Shown here one piece after another: positions 13,504-22,671 of a DNA stretch of 64,000 bases (positions within the stretch are counted from its first letter, which is position 1; each line of letters opens with the position of its first letter). The notes beneath the pieces are model-generated. The model was not told the DNA's origin. It saw nothing but the letters and a program-made list of their open reading frames with translations, and did no database searches. Both the position numbers and the translations under genes were made by a program. The DNA is taken from NCBI RefSeq assembly GCF_900230195.1, contig NZ_OCNE01000007.1, forward strand, positions 124,001 to 188,000, written 5' to 3'. The stretch comes from Streptomyces zhaozhouensis. GTDB lineage: Bacteria; Actinomycetota; Actinomycetes; Streptomycetales; Streptomycetaceae.

Positions 13504-15988
13504 GCACCGCGCGGCCCTCTGCGTCCGAGGCGGTGAGGTCCACCTCGGCCGAGATGCCCCAGTCGTGGTCACCCGCCGGGTCGGCGAAGGTCTGCCGCAC
13601 CCGCCACAGACCGTCCTCCGGGTGCTCCTCGATCGCCAGCAGCCGGGGTCCCCTGGCGTCCGGGCCGGTGCCCAGCTCGTCGTACTCCTCCCAGTAGCCC
13701 TCCAGCGCGGTGCGCCACGCCTCGGCGTCCCAGCCGTCGTCCCCGTCCAGCTCCCCCAGCTCCCTGTAGCGGTCCAGCGCCGCCAGCTCCACCCGGCGGA
13801 ACATCGCGTTCCGCACCAGCACCCGGAAGGCCCGCGCGTTCGCCGTCACCGGCCGCACCTGGTCGGCCCGCTCCCGCGCCTCCTCGGCGTCCTCCGTCTC
13901 GGGGTTGGCCAACTGCTCCCACTCGTCCAGCAGACTGGAGTCCACCTGACGCACCAGCTCGCCGAGCCACGCCGTGATGTCCTGGAAGTCCTCCGACTTC
14001 CGGTCCTCCGGCACCGTGTGCTCCAACGCCTTGTAAGCGCTGGCCAGATACCGCAGCACGATGCCCTCGGTCCTGGCCAGCTCGTAGAGCGAGACGAACT
14101 CGGAGAAGGTCATCGCCCGCTCGTACATGTCGCGGACGACCGACTTCGGCGACAGCGGATGGTCGCCGACCCAGGGGTGGCTCCTGCGGTACAGGCCGAA
14201 GGCGTGGAAGAGCAGCTCGTCCAGGGGGCGGGGATAGCCGATGTCCATCAGCCGCTCCATCCGCTCCTCGTACTCGATCCCCTCGGCCTTCATCGCGGCC
14301 ACGGCCTCGCCCCGCGCCTTGTTCTGCTGGGCCGCCAGGATCTGCCGGGGGTCGTCCAGCGTGGCCTCGACCACCGAGACCATGTCCAACGCGTAGGAGG
14401 GGGACTCCGGATCGAGCAGTTCGAACGCCGCCAGCGCGAACGTCGACAGCGGCTGGTTGAGCGCGAAGTCCGCCTGGAGGTCCACCGTCAGCCGCACCGT
14501 GCGCCCCTGCGCGTCCGGTTCCGGCAGCCGTTCCACGATCCCGCCGTCCAGCAGCGAACGGAAGATCGCGATGGCCCGCCGGATGTGGCGCAGCTGCTGC
14601 CGGCGCGGCTCGTGGTTGTCCTCCAGCAGCCGCCGCATCGCGGCGAACGGGTCGCCCGGCCTGGCGATCACCGCCAGCAGCATCGCGTGGGTCACGCGGA
14701 AACGCGACGTCAGCGGCTCCGGGTCGGCCGCGATCAGCTTCTCGAAGGTCTGGTCGCTCCAGTTGACGAAGCCCTCCGGCGCCTTCTTGCGCACCACCTT
14801 GCGGCGCTTCTTCGGGTCGTCGCCCGCCTTGGCCAACGCCTTCTCGTTCTCCACCACATGCTCCGGCGCCTGCGCCACCACGAAGCCGGAGGTGTCGTAG
14901 CCGGCCCGGCCGGCGCGCCCCGCGATCTGGTGGAACTCCCGCGCCCGCAGCACCCGCACCCGGTTCCCGTCGTACTTGGTGAGCGCGGTGAACAGCACCG
15001 TCCTGATGGGGACGTTGACCCCGACACCGAGGGTGTCGGTGCCGCAGATCACCTTCAGCAGACCCGCCTGCGCCAGCTTCTCCACCAGCCGCCGGTACTT
15101 GGGCAGCATCCCCGCGTGGTGCACCCCGATGCCGTGCCGGACATAACGCGACAGGTTCCGGCCGAAGCGCGTCGTGAAGCGGAAGTTGCCGATCAACGAG
15201 GCGATCTCGTCCTTCTCGGCGCGGGTGCACATGTTGATGCTCATCAACGCCTGGGCCCGCTCCACCGCCTGCGCCTGGGTGAAGTGCACGATGTAGACCG
15301 GCGCCTGACGGGTCTCCAGCAGCTCCGTCAGCGTCTCCGTCAGCCCCGTCGTCCGGTACTCGTAGCTGAGCGGCACCGGCCGGGTCGTCGAGCGGACCAC
15401 GGCGGTCGGCCGCCCGGTGCGCCGCCCGAGGTCCTCCTCGAAGCGGGTCATGTCGCCGAGCGTCGCCGACATCAGGACGAACTGCGCCTGCGGCAGCTCC
15501 AGCAGCGGGATCTGCCAGGCCCACCCCCGGTCCGGCTCCGCGTAGAAGTGGAACTCGTCCATCACCACCTGGCCGACGTCCGCCTGCGCCCCGTCCCGCA
15601 GCGCGATCGACGCCAGCACCTCGGCGGTGCAGCAGATCACCGGGGCGTCCGCGTTGACGGAGGCGTCGCCGGTGAGCATCCCGACGTTCTCCGTGCCGAA
15701 GAGCTTGCACAGCTCGAAGAACTTCTCCGAGACCAGCGCCTTGATCGGCGCCGTGTAGAAGGTCACCTCGTCCCAGGCCAGCGCCGCGAAGTGCGCCCCC
15801 GCCGCCACCAGCGACTTTCCCGAGCCGGTGGGCGTGGAGAGGATCACGTTGGCCCCGGAGACCACCTCGATCAGCGCCTCCTCCTGGGCGGGGTAGAGGG
15901 TGATCCCCCGCTCGTCGGCCCACGACGAGAACGCGTCGAAGAGGGCGTCGGGGTCACTGTTCTGCGGCATCTGATCGATAAGGGTCAC
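13475..15988 (-). CDS. DEAD/DEAH-box helicase with DUF3516 tail
   Basis: This 837-residue superfamily 2 helicase has motif I TPTGSGKS (about residue 56), motif II MDEFHFY (about 144), motif III SATLGD, and the motif VI region HQIAGRAGRAGYD. The C-terminal half is the actinobacterial DUF3516 extension. Family members are Ski2-like nucleic-acid helicases; the substrate is unknown. GTG at 15988 (VTLIDQMPQNSD) was chosen over the ATG at 15970, which has no ribosome binding site. It faces the DUF6397-like gene and diverges from the hydrolase gene. Confidence 0.9.
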   Translation of the reverse strand: MTLIDQMPQNSDPDALFDAFSSWADERGITLYPAQEEALIEVVSGANVILSTPTGSGKSLVAAGAHFAALAWDEVTFYTAPIKALVSEKFFELCKLFGTENVGMLTGDASVNADAPVICCTAEVLASIALRDGAQADVGQVVMDEFHFYAEPDRGWAWQIPLLELPQAQFVLMSATLGDMTRFEEDLGRRTGRPTAVVRSTTRPVPLSYEYRTTGLTETLTELLETRQAPVYIVHFTQAQAVERAQALMSINMCTRAEKDEIASLIGNFRFTTRFGRNLSRYVRHGIGVHHAGMLPKYRRLVEKLAQAGLLKVICGTDTLGVGVNVPIRTVLFTALTKYDGNRVRVLRAREFHQIAGRAGRAGYDTSGFVVAQAPEHVVENEKALAKAGDDPKKRRKVVRKKAPEGFVNWSDQTFEKLIAADPEPLTSRFRVTHAMLLAVIARPGDPFAAMRRLLEDNHEPRRQQLRHIRRAIAIFRSLLDGGIVERLPEPDAQGRTVRLTVDLQADFALNQPLSTFALAAFELLDPESPSYALDMVSVVEATLDDPRQILAAQQNKARGEAVAAMKAEGIEYEERMERLMDIGYPRPLDELLFHAFGLYRRSHPWVGDHPLSPKSVVRDMYERAMTFSEFVSLYELARTEGIVLRYLASAYKALEHTVPEDRKSEDFQDITAWLGELVRQVDSSLLDEWEQLANPETEDAEEARERADQVRPVTANARAFRVLVRNAMFRRVELAALDRYRELGELDGDDGWDAEAWRTALEGYWEEYDELGTGPDARGPRLLAIEEHPEDGLWRVRQTFADPAGDHDWGISAEVDLTASDAEGRAVLKVIDVGAL

Positions 15989-16112
15989 CGTCCCATACTG
16001 CCCGCACCACCCGCCCCGGGCAGAACCGACCGTTCGACCGAAGATCACATGGCGCTACGCTGTCGGGCCAGACGACGACTCAACGGGGAAGAAAAGGCGG
16101 GGGAGTTCAACC

Positions 16113-16901
16113 ATGATGGGACCTGCGCACTCGCTGTCCGGCGCGATGGCCTGGCTGGGTGTGGGGGCCGCCGCTGCCGCCGCCGACCACGCCATGCCTT
16201 GGCCGGTGCTGGTGGCCGGCACCCTGATCTGCGCGGGCGCCGCGCTCGCCCCCGACCTGGACCACAAGTCGGCCACGATATCCCGCGCCTTCGGTCCCTT
16301 CTCCCGCATCCTCGCCGGCGTGATCGACAAGCTCTCCAGCGCCGTCTACAACTCCACCAGGGGGCCACGCGACCGCCGCCGCAGCGGCGGCCACCGCACC
16401 CTCACCCACACCTGGATCTGGGCCGTCCTGCTCGGCGCCGGCTTCTCCGGCGCCGCCATCCTCTTCGGCCGCTGGGCGGTGCTCTTCACCCTCTTCGTGC
16501 ACATGGTGCTCGCCGTCGAGGGCCTGCTGTGGCGGATGGCCCGGGTCTCCAGCGACGTGCTGGTCTGGCTGCTCGGCGGCGCGACGGCCTGGATCGTCGC
16601 CGGCGTCCTGAACGAGCCGGGCAACGGCTCCAACTGGCTCTTCACCGACGAGCCCTACGCCTGGCTCGGCCTGCCCATCGTGCTGGGCGCCATCGTCCAC
16701 ACCCTGGGGGACTCCATCACCATCTCCGGCTGCCCCATGCTCTGGCCGCTGAAGATCTCCGGCCGCCGCTGGTACCCCCTGGGCACCCCGAGCTTCATGC
16801 GCTTCCGCGCCGGCGCCTGGGTGGAGAACCGCGTGCTGATGCCCGCGTTCGTCGTCATCGGCGCCGTGAGCGGCGTCGCCGCCGGCCTGCTGACCCCCTG
16901 A
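16113..16901 (+). CDS. Membrane-bound metal-dependent hydrolase (YdjM/DUF457)
   Basis: This 262-residue protein has several transmembrane segments and the conserved polar residues of the YdjM/LexA-binding membrane hydrolase family: an early His (GPAHSLSG), APDLDHKS (about 46-53), GGHRTLTHT (about 93-101) and a late HTLGD. Together they are thought to bind a metal. The substrate is unknown. Two adjacent ATGs (16113 and 16116) are both possible starts. It is a single gene, divergent from the helicase. Confidence 0.85.
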   Translation: MMGPAHSLSGAMAWLGVGAAAAAADHAMPWPVLVAGTLICAGAALAPDLDHKSATISRAFGPFSRILAGVIDKLSSAVYNSTRGPRDRRRSGGHRTLTHTWIWAVLLGAGFSGAAILFGRWAVLFTLFVHMVLAVEGLLWRMARVSSDVLVWLLGGATAWIVAGVLNEPGNGSNWLFTDEPYAWLGLPIVLGAIVHTLGDSITISGCPMLWPLKISGRRWYPLGTPSFMRFRAGAWVENRVLMPAFVVIGAVSGVAAGLLTP

Positions 16902-16926
16902 CGCCCCGCTCCTCCCGCGCACGCGG

Positions 16927-16955
16927 GGGCCCGGCCCCCTGCCGGGGACCGGGCC
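16927..16955. terminator. Imperfect hairpin between convergent genes
   Basis: GGCCCGG pairs with CCGGGCC around a mismatched GC-rich centre. It lies between the hydrolase stop and the convergent ABC exporter stop and could serve both. Confidence 0.45.
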
Positions 16956-16969
16956 GGGCCGAGCCGGGC

Positions 16970-18751
16970 TCAGCCGTGCCAGGACCGCCACAGCGCCGCG
17001 TAGGCGCCGTCCGCCGCCACCAGCTCGTGATGACTGCCCAGCTCCGTGATCCGGCCGTCCTCGACCACCGCGATCACGTCCGCGTCGTGCGCCGTGTGCA
17101 GCCGGTGCGCGATCGCGATGACCGTCCGCCCGTCCAACACCCGCCCCAGCGAGCGCTCCAGGTCGCGCGCCGCCCGCGGGTCGAGCAGCGAGGTCGCCTC
17201 GTCCAGCACCAGCGTGTGCGGGTCGGCCAGCACCAGCCGCGCCAGCGCGATCTGCTGCGCCCGCGCCGGCGTCACCGTCAGCGCGCCGGAGCCCACCTCG
17301 GTCTCCAGCCCGTCGGGCAGCTCCCGCACCCAGCCGTCGGCGTCCACCGCGCCGAGCGCCTCCCACAACTCGGCGTCCGTCGCGTCCGTCCTGGCCAGCA
17401 GCAGATTGTCGCGCAGCGGGCCGACGAAGACATGGTGCTCCTGGTTGACCAGCGCCACCCGCTCCCGCACCCGTTCCGCCGTCATCTCCGACAGCCGCGT
17501 CCCGCCCAGCGACACCGATCCCGTGCGGGGACCGTAGATACCGGCCAGCAGCCGTCCCAGCGTCGACTTCCCCGCCCCCGACGGCCCCACCAGCGCCAGC
17601 CGGGTGCCGGGCGCCACGTCCAGGCTCACCTCGTGCAGCACGTCCACGTCCGGCAGATAGCCGAACCGCACGCGCTCCGCCAGCAGTTCACGCCCCGCCG
17701 GCCGAAGCGCGGCGTCGCCGAGATCCTCCTCGACCTCCCGCACCCCCACCAGCCGTGCCAGCGAGACCCGCGCCACCTGGAGCTCGTCGATCCACCGCAG
17801 GATCATCCCCACCGGCTCGATCATCAGCTGCGTCAGCAGCGCGCCCGTCGTCAGCTGCCCCACCGTCAGCCAGTCCTCGAGCACGAACCAGCCGCCGATC
17901 ATCAGCACCCCGGCCAGCAGCGACGCGTGGTACAGGTTGATCCCGGGGATCAGGACCGACCGCAGCCAGAGCGTGTACTCCTCCCAACGGGTCCACTGGC
18001 GCACCCGGAGGTCCGACAGCGCGACGCGCCGCCCCTCCAGCCGGTGCGCCTCGATGGTCCGCCCCGCGTCCACGGTCTCCGCCAGCGCCGCCGCGACGGC
18101 CGCGTACCCCGCGGCCTCCGAGCGGTAGCCGGCCGGCGCCCGCCGGAAGTACCAGACACAGACCGCCAGCAGCATCGGCAGCGCCACCAGCAGCGCCAGC
18201 GCCAGCGGGGGCGCCGTCACCACCAGGCCGCCCACCAGCAGCCCCGCCCAGACCACGGCGATCGAGATCTGCGGAAGCGCCTCCCGCATCGCCGTGGAGA
18301 GCCGGTCCACGTCCGTGTTGATCCGGGCCAGCAGGTCGCCGGTGCCCGCCCGCTCCAGCACCCCCGGCGGCAGCCCCACCGAGCGGACCAGAAAGTCCTC
18401 CCGCAGATCCGCCAGCATCCGCTCACCGAGCACCGCGCCGCGCAGCCGCACCATCCGCACGAAGACGGCCTGCACCGCCAGCGCCACGGCGAAGAGCGAC
18501 AGGTTCCGCGCCAGGTCCAGCTCCCGCTCCCCGTCGGCGAGGGCCTGCACCACACCGCCCAGCACGTAGGGACCCACCATGGAGGCCACCACGGCCGTGG
18601 CGTTCACCGCGATCAGGATCGCGAACGCCCGCCGGTGCCGGCGCAGCAGCGCGCGCACATACGTGCGCACCGTCCGGTCCCCGGCGACCGGCAGTGTCGT
18701 CGCGTTCTCCGCGTCGGCCGGGTCGTAGGCGGGGGGTGGCACGCCGATCAT
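16970..18751 (-). CDS. ABC exporter half-transporter, canonical Walker A
   Basis: This 593-residue protein has a six-helix exporter membrane domain (about 45-310) and an ATPase domain. Walker A is intact (GPSGAGKST), Walker B is VLDEATS and the switch His is present (IAHRLH). The ABC signature is lost: LTVTPARAQQ replaces LSGGQ. It is coupled by an ATGA overlap to the upstream half-transporter, whose defects are the opposite, so the heterodimer has one complete ATP site and one degenerate site. Substrate unknown; drug or lipid export is the usual role. Confidence 0.9.
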   Translation of the reverse strand: MIGVPPPAYDPADAENATTLPVAGDRTVRTYVRALLRRHRRAFAILIAVNATAVVASMVGPYVLGGVVQALADGERELDLARNLSLFAVALAVQAVFVRMVRLRGAVLGERMLADLREDFLVRSVGLPPGVLERAGTGDLLARINTDVDRLSTAMREALPQISIAVVWAGLLVGGLVVTAPPLALALLVALPMLLAVCVWYFRRAPAGYRSEAAGYAAVAAALAETVDAGRTIEAHRLEGRRVALSDLRVRQWTRWEEYTLWLRSVLIPGINLYHASLLAGVLMIGGWFVLEDWLTVGQLTTGALLTQLMIEPVGMILRWIDELQVARVSLARLVGVREVEEDLGDAALRPAGRELLAERVRFGYLPDVDVLHEVSLDVAPGTRLALVGPSGAGKSTLGRLLAGIYGPRTGSVSLGGTRLSEMTAERVRERVALVNQEHHVFVGPLRDNLLLARTDATDAELWEALGAVDADGWVRELPDGLETEVGSGALTVTPARAQQIALARLVLADPHTLVLDEATSLLDPRAARDLERSLGRVLDGRTVIAIAHRLHTAHDADVIAVVEDGRITELGSHHELVAADGAYAALWRSWHG

Positions 18752-20532
18752 GCGGACTCCTCGGCAAGTTGAACGGTCTCGGTGTCACGCGTCACGACGG
18801 CCCGGTACGCCGGCGCCGCCCGCAGCAGTTCGCGGTGCGGCCCCACGGCCGCCACCGCGCCGTCACGGACGAAGACGACCTCGTCCGCCTGGTCCAGCAT
18901 CAGCGGGCTCGACGTGAAGACCACGGTCGTGCGCCCGGCGCGCAGCTCCCGAAGCCCCCGCGCGATCCCCGCCTCGGTGTGCGCGTCGACGGCCGACGTG
19001 GGCTCGTCGAGCACCAGCACCTCCGGGTCGGTGAGCAGCGAACGCGCCAGCGCCAGCCGCTGCCGCTGGCCGCCCGAGAGCGAACGGGCCCGCTCGGTGA
19101 GCACCCCCCGCATCGGCTCCCCGCTGCCGTCCGCCGTCGCCCGGGACAGCGCCTCCAGCACGTCCTGGCAGTGCGCCGCGCGCAGCGCCGCCTCGGCGTC
19201 CACCCGCCCGGAGGCCGGCACGTCCAGCAGCTCGGCCAGCGTGCCGGACAGCAGCACCGGGTCCTTGTCCTGCACCAGCACCGCCGCCCGCGCCCGCTCC
19301 AACGGGATCTCGTCCAGGGCGACATCCCCCAGCAGCGGGGAGCCCTCCTCGCCCGGCACCGCCGGGTGCCCGCCGAGCCGCTCGGCCAGCCGCTCGGCGT
19401 AGTCCGGCGCCCCGCACACGACGGCCGTCAGCCGGCCGCGCACGGCCCGCAGCCCGGTGGCCGGGTCGGTCAGGTCGCCGGTCGGCCCGTCCGGGGGCGC
19501 GTCCTGTGACGGGGGCCGCCCGGCCCCCTCGCGCTCCTCCCTGAGCAGCCCCAGCACCCGCACGGCACGGCGCGCCGAGGGACGGGAGAAGGTGAAGGCC
19601 ATCGCCGTCTCGGTGAACAGACGCAAGGGGAAGAGCAGGAAGGTCACCGCCCCGTAGACGGTCACCAGCTCGCCCGCCCCCAGCCGGCCGTCCCTGGCCA
19701 GCGTGGCTCCCTGCCAGACGACCGCTATCAGCAGCAGCCCCGGCATCACGACCTGCACCGCGTCGATCAGCGACCACATGCGGGCGTTGCGCACCGAGGC
19801 CGCCCGCATCTCCTGCGACGCCCTGCGGTAGCGGTCCAGGAACAGCTCCTCGCCGCCGATGCCGCGCAGCACCCGCAGCCCCGCCACCGTGTCCGAGGCC
19901 AGCTCGGCGGCGCGCCCCGACTTCCCCCGTTCGAACTCCGCCCGCCGGATCGCCGCCGGCAGCAGCGGGAAGACGCTCAGCACCACGGCCGCCACGCCAC
20001 CGGCGACCAGCAGTCCCAGCCGGGGCTCGTACCAGATCAACCCCCCGCAGACCGAGACGGTGACCACCACGGCGGCCGCGAAACGGGAGAAGGACTCGAC
20101 AAACCAGCCAATCTTCTCGACGTCCCCCGTGGAGACCTTCACCACCTCGCCGGCCGCCACCCGCCGGGTGAGCACCCCGCCGAGCGCGGCCGTCTGGCGC
20201 GCCAGCAACTGCTGCACGCGGGCGGCGGCGGTGATCCAGTTGGTGACGGCCGTGCGGTGCAGCATCGTGTCGGCGAAGGCCATCACCAGCGCGACCACCA
20301 ACAGGAGCGCGCCGGTCACCAGCAGCCCGCGCCCGGACTCGTCCACCACGGCGTCGATCGCCGTGCCCATCAGCACGGGCAGCGAGGCGATCATGCCCAT
20401 GTGCAGGGTGCCCCAGCCCAGGGCCTTGGCCTGGCCCCCGAGCTGGCAGCGGAACAGCCAGACCAGAAAACGAAATCCCGACCTCACGTCCGGTCGGCCG
20501 GGGTCGGTATGCGGAAGATCGCGAATCTGCAT
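18748..20532 (-). CDS. ABC exporter half-transporter, degenerate Walker A
   Basis: This 594-residue partner has the same membrane-plus-ATPase layout. Its Walker A is destroyed (AVVCGAPDYAERLAE where GxxGxGKS is expected) and its switch His is missing (VVFTSSPLMLDQ). The signature LSGGQRQR and Walker B VLVLDEPTSAVD are perfect. It therefore supplies the signature face of the one working ATP site in the heterodimer with the gene at 16970-18751. The ATG at 20532 has only a weak GGGA upstream. First gene of the two-gene operon. Confidence 0.9.
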   Translation of the reverse strand: MQIRDLPHTDPGRPDVRSGFRFLVWLFRCQLGGQAKALGWGTLHMGMIASLPVLMGTAIDAVVDESGRGLLVTGALLLVVALVMAFADTMLHRTAVTNWITAAARVQQLLARQTAALGGVLTRRVAAGEVVKVSTGDVEKIGWFVESFSRFAAAVVVTVSVCGGLIWYEPRLGLLVAGGVAAVVLSVFPLLPAAIRRAEFERGKSGRAAELASDTVAGLRVLRGIGGEELFLDRYRRASQEMRAASVRNARMWSLIDAVQVVMPGLLLIAVVWQGATLARDGRLGAGELVTVYGAVTFLLFPLRLFTETAMAFTFSRPSARRAVRVLGLLREEREGAGRPPSQDAPPDGPTGDLTDPATGLRAVRGRLTAVVCGAPDYAERLAERLGGHPAVPGEEGSPLLGDVALDEIPLERARAAVLVQDKDPVLLSGTLAELLDVPASGRVDAEAALRAAHCQDVLEALSRATADGSGEPMRGVLTERARSLSGGQRQRLALARSLLTDPEVLVLDEPTSAVDAHTEAGIARGLRELRAGRTTVVFTSSPLMLDQADEVVFVRDGAVAAVGPHRELLRAAPAYRAVVTRDTETVQLAEESA

Positions 20533-20817
20533 GACATCCCAGAGTCAGTGCGCGTCAGAACTGGACAACCTTGCAAGAGTCCCGGCCGGAGACGTCGAAA
20601 ATCAACGGGTTTTCCCCGGCTGCCCGGAGCGTGTCACGGCCGTCCCGGCCCGCCCGACATGCCCGTTCCGCGCACCGGGGCCGGGCGCCGCTCCCCGGAA
20701 GCGGAAGGAAGTGCGCTGGCTGAAAAGCGATGATTCCGCTTGTGTGTGACGGACTTTCCAGACGCCGGCGTACGCCCCGGGGCGCGAACGCCCTCGCGTG
20801 GATGCGATCATGACGTA

Positions 20818-21399
20818 ATGCGCCCAGCTCCAGGCGAGGTCCTGCACTTCTCGGAGGACCCGGACATCCGGATGTTCCGCCCCCATGTCTCCGTCAGCTC
20901 CGGATCGTGGGAGGAGCTCGTCTGGGCCGTGGACGCCGAGCGCGCCCCGGACTACTGGTTCCCCCGGCAGTGCCCCAGGGCCATGGTCTGGCTGCGGCCC
21001 AGCAGCTCACGGGGCGACCGCCAGCGCCTGATAGGCGACGGCGGCGGCCACCGGGTGCACGCCATCGAGTACGGCTGGCTCTCCCGCTTCCTGGAGGTCG
21101 AGTTGTACGCCTACCGGCTGCCGGCCGGTCCCTTCCGGCCGTTCGGCGCCGACGGGCACGCGCTGGTCGCGCGCGAGCGGGTGGAGCCCCTGGGCAAGCC
21201 GCTTCCGGTGGGCAATCTGCTGGCCCTGCACCGCCGGGCCGGCATCCAGTTGCGGCTCTACGACAACCTCTGGCCCTTCTGGGACGCGGCCGTCGACAGC
21301 AGCCTCGGCCACAGCGCCATCCGGATGCGCAACGCGCGCCCCCGCCCCCAGCCCGCGCGCCGCTCGGGGCCCCCGCACGCGCCCACCGCGATCTCCTGA
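20818..21399 (+). CDS. DUF6886-like protein
   Basis: A 193-residue protein that begins MRPAPGEVLHFSEDPDI and contains YWFPRQCPRAMVWL and WPFWDAAVDSSLGHSAIRMRNA, which I recognise as a conserved actinobacterial family of unknown function (DUF6886). The ATG at 20818 fits the family start. The protein is soluble and single-domain. It stands alone; the 1.27 kb after it has no gene. Confidence 0.75.
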   Translation: MRPAPGEVLHFSEDPDIRMFRPHVSVSSGSWEELVWAVDAERAPDYWFPRQCPRAMVWLRPSSSRGDRQRLIGDGGGHRVHAIEYGWLSRFLEVELYAYRLPAGPFRPFGADGHALVARERVEPLGKPLPVGNLLALHRRAGIQLRLYDNLWPFWDAAVDSSLGHSAIRMRNARPRPQPARRSGPPHAPTAIS

Positions 21400-21613
21400 C
21401 CCGGAGGCGCGCCCGCGCCGCCGCGCGTTCACGCCCCGAAGACGGCGACGCCGTGATGGCGTCGGGCAACCCTCTTTGTCCGTCCGGGAGTTCACAGGAC
21501 GGAAGCCGATCGCCTGGACGGGGCCCCCGTGCGCCCACTCCGTTTGAGAAAAGACCGCGCCAACGGTTGACGAGGACATGCTCTGCTTCCACTATGAGGG
21601 GCAACCGCAGAGA

Positions 21614-21627
21614 TGGGAGCGCTCCCA
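21614..21627. promoter_or_regulatory. CebR-type operator 1
   Basis: A perfect 14-bp palindrome TGGGAGCGCTCCCA, identical to the site bound by the cellobiose-responsive LacI repressor CebR of Streptomyces. It is 42 bases before an ATG at 21669 that opens only a short degenerate frame. Confidence 0.75.
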
Positions 21628-21975
21628 TTGGTTTCGGGCGCATTTCCCATCTCGGCGGGTCGCCGACCATGGAACGAAAGGGCCGACTCATGCCACCCCG
21701 CAGGGCTTCCCCGGTGCGTGTCGACCTCCCGGGTGCCGTGACAGGCGCCCGGGCCGCCCACTCCTCCCCCCGGGGGCGGAGCCGGCCCGCCCCGCGCCGC
21801 GCCGACCGGCGTGGTGGCGGATCGTCGACCGCTCCCCGGGGCCCCGGGCTTCGGGAAGTGAACGCGAGCGTCGCGGGCGTCCGGCGCGGAAGGGCGCCGC
21901 GAGCAGGCTGAGGAGCCGGGTCGCCGTCGTCAGCGGCGGTGACCGTGACCCGCTGCCCGTCGTGGTGTTGCCGCT

Positions 21976-22065
21976 CCGGACCCCCTGCGGGAGGGGGTGT
22001 CCGGCGGGCCAGTGGGGAGTCGGTCGTTTCGCCCCTGTCGGGGACGGGCGGGGGCGAAACGACCG
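21976..22065. terminator. Two tandem hairpins in gene-free DNA
   Basis: The first hairpin pairs CCGGACCCCCT (21976-21986) with 21992-22004, with a two-base bulge. The second is a perfect 15-bp stem (CGGTCGTTTCGCCCC at 22021-22035 with 22051-22065) and a 15-base loop. They look like terminators but no gene ends just before them. Confidence 0.55.
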
Positions 22066-22171
22066 CGACCAGAGCCCGGTTCCGTCTCCGGGCTCGCACA
22101 GGAAGTGAAGTCGGCGGAGGTTCTCGTGTCGTGGAGTGCGTTCCCTCGCTCCAACTCGTCAAGTCAAGGTC

Positions 22172-22200
22172 TTGACGGGGGCATGGTGTCTCCGCACCAT
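22172..22200 (+). promoter_or_regulatory. Weak candidate promoter before operator 2
   Basis: TTGACG (22172-22177) with a 17-base spacer to CACCAT (22195-22200), a poor -10. The expected start point is just before the CebR palindrome at 22219, a position suited to repression. Confidence 0.3.
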
Positions 22201-22218
22201 TGAGCTGCCGCCGCCGGG

Positions 22219-22232
22219 TGGGAGCGCTCCCA
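22219..22232. promoter_or_regulatory. CebR-type operator 2
   Basis: A second perfect TGGGAGCGCTCCCA, 605 bp from the first. The next gene downstream is the DoxX protein 440 bp away, which is not an obvious CebR target. Confidence 0.75.
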
Positions 22233-22671
22233 GTTCGACCGTCGAGCGCCCCTCGGGTGAACGTCGGTCACCACCCGGCGGCGGTTCACCCCTCGGAACT
22301 GGAACGAGCCGCCGATGCCTCCTCGCCCCGAACGCGCGACCGCCCACGCGCGATGCCGCCCGCCCCGCCCCCGGGGGCGCGGGGGCGCCGGGGTGAGGCG
22401 CGGGGGCGGCCGCGCCCCCCGATCGTTTCCTGTTCAACCAACTGCTACCGTGCGGGAAGTCGCCCCGAACGCGCTCCCGCGGCGTCGCCCGGATCAGCCG
22501 CCGGGCGGTCCCCACCCGGCCCCCGCCGGCCGCGAGGCGCGGCGCGTCCGGGTGCGGGCCCCCCACCTGACGGCCCGTGAGGACGACGCTCCGGCAGGGA
22601 TCGTCGCACGCACGGCGGTGGTGAGGCCGTGAACGGCGTCGAACCGCGGTCAGCCATACAAGGAGAAGTCC

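Larger units (their letters stand above)
21400..22671. other. 1.27-kb stretch without convincing genes
   Basis: No reading frame here shows a recognisable domain. What it does hold is regulatory: two perfect CebR-type palindromes (21614-21627, 22219-22232), two tandem hairpins (21976-22065) and a TTGACG element just before the second palindrome. A short frame after the first palindrome begins MERKGRLMPPRRASP at 21669 and could be the remnant of a signal peptide. The pattern fits loss of one or two cellulase-type genes whose promoters and terminators remain. Confidence 0.5.

Noticed and set aside
13565..18772. A 5.2-kb open frame on the plus strand spanning the helicase, hydrolase and ABC exporter genes
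   Set aside because: It is an antisense and out-of-frame shadow produced by extreme third-position GC; the translation is R/P/H/Q-rich with no domain, and known genes explain the DNA.
22315..22632. Plus-strand frame beginning MPPRPERATAH after the second CebR site
   Set aside because: Low-complexity R/P/A sequence without domain; no ribosome binding site at the right distance.
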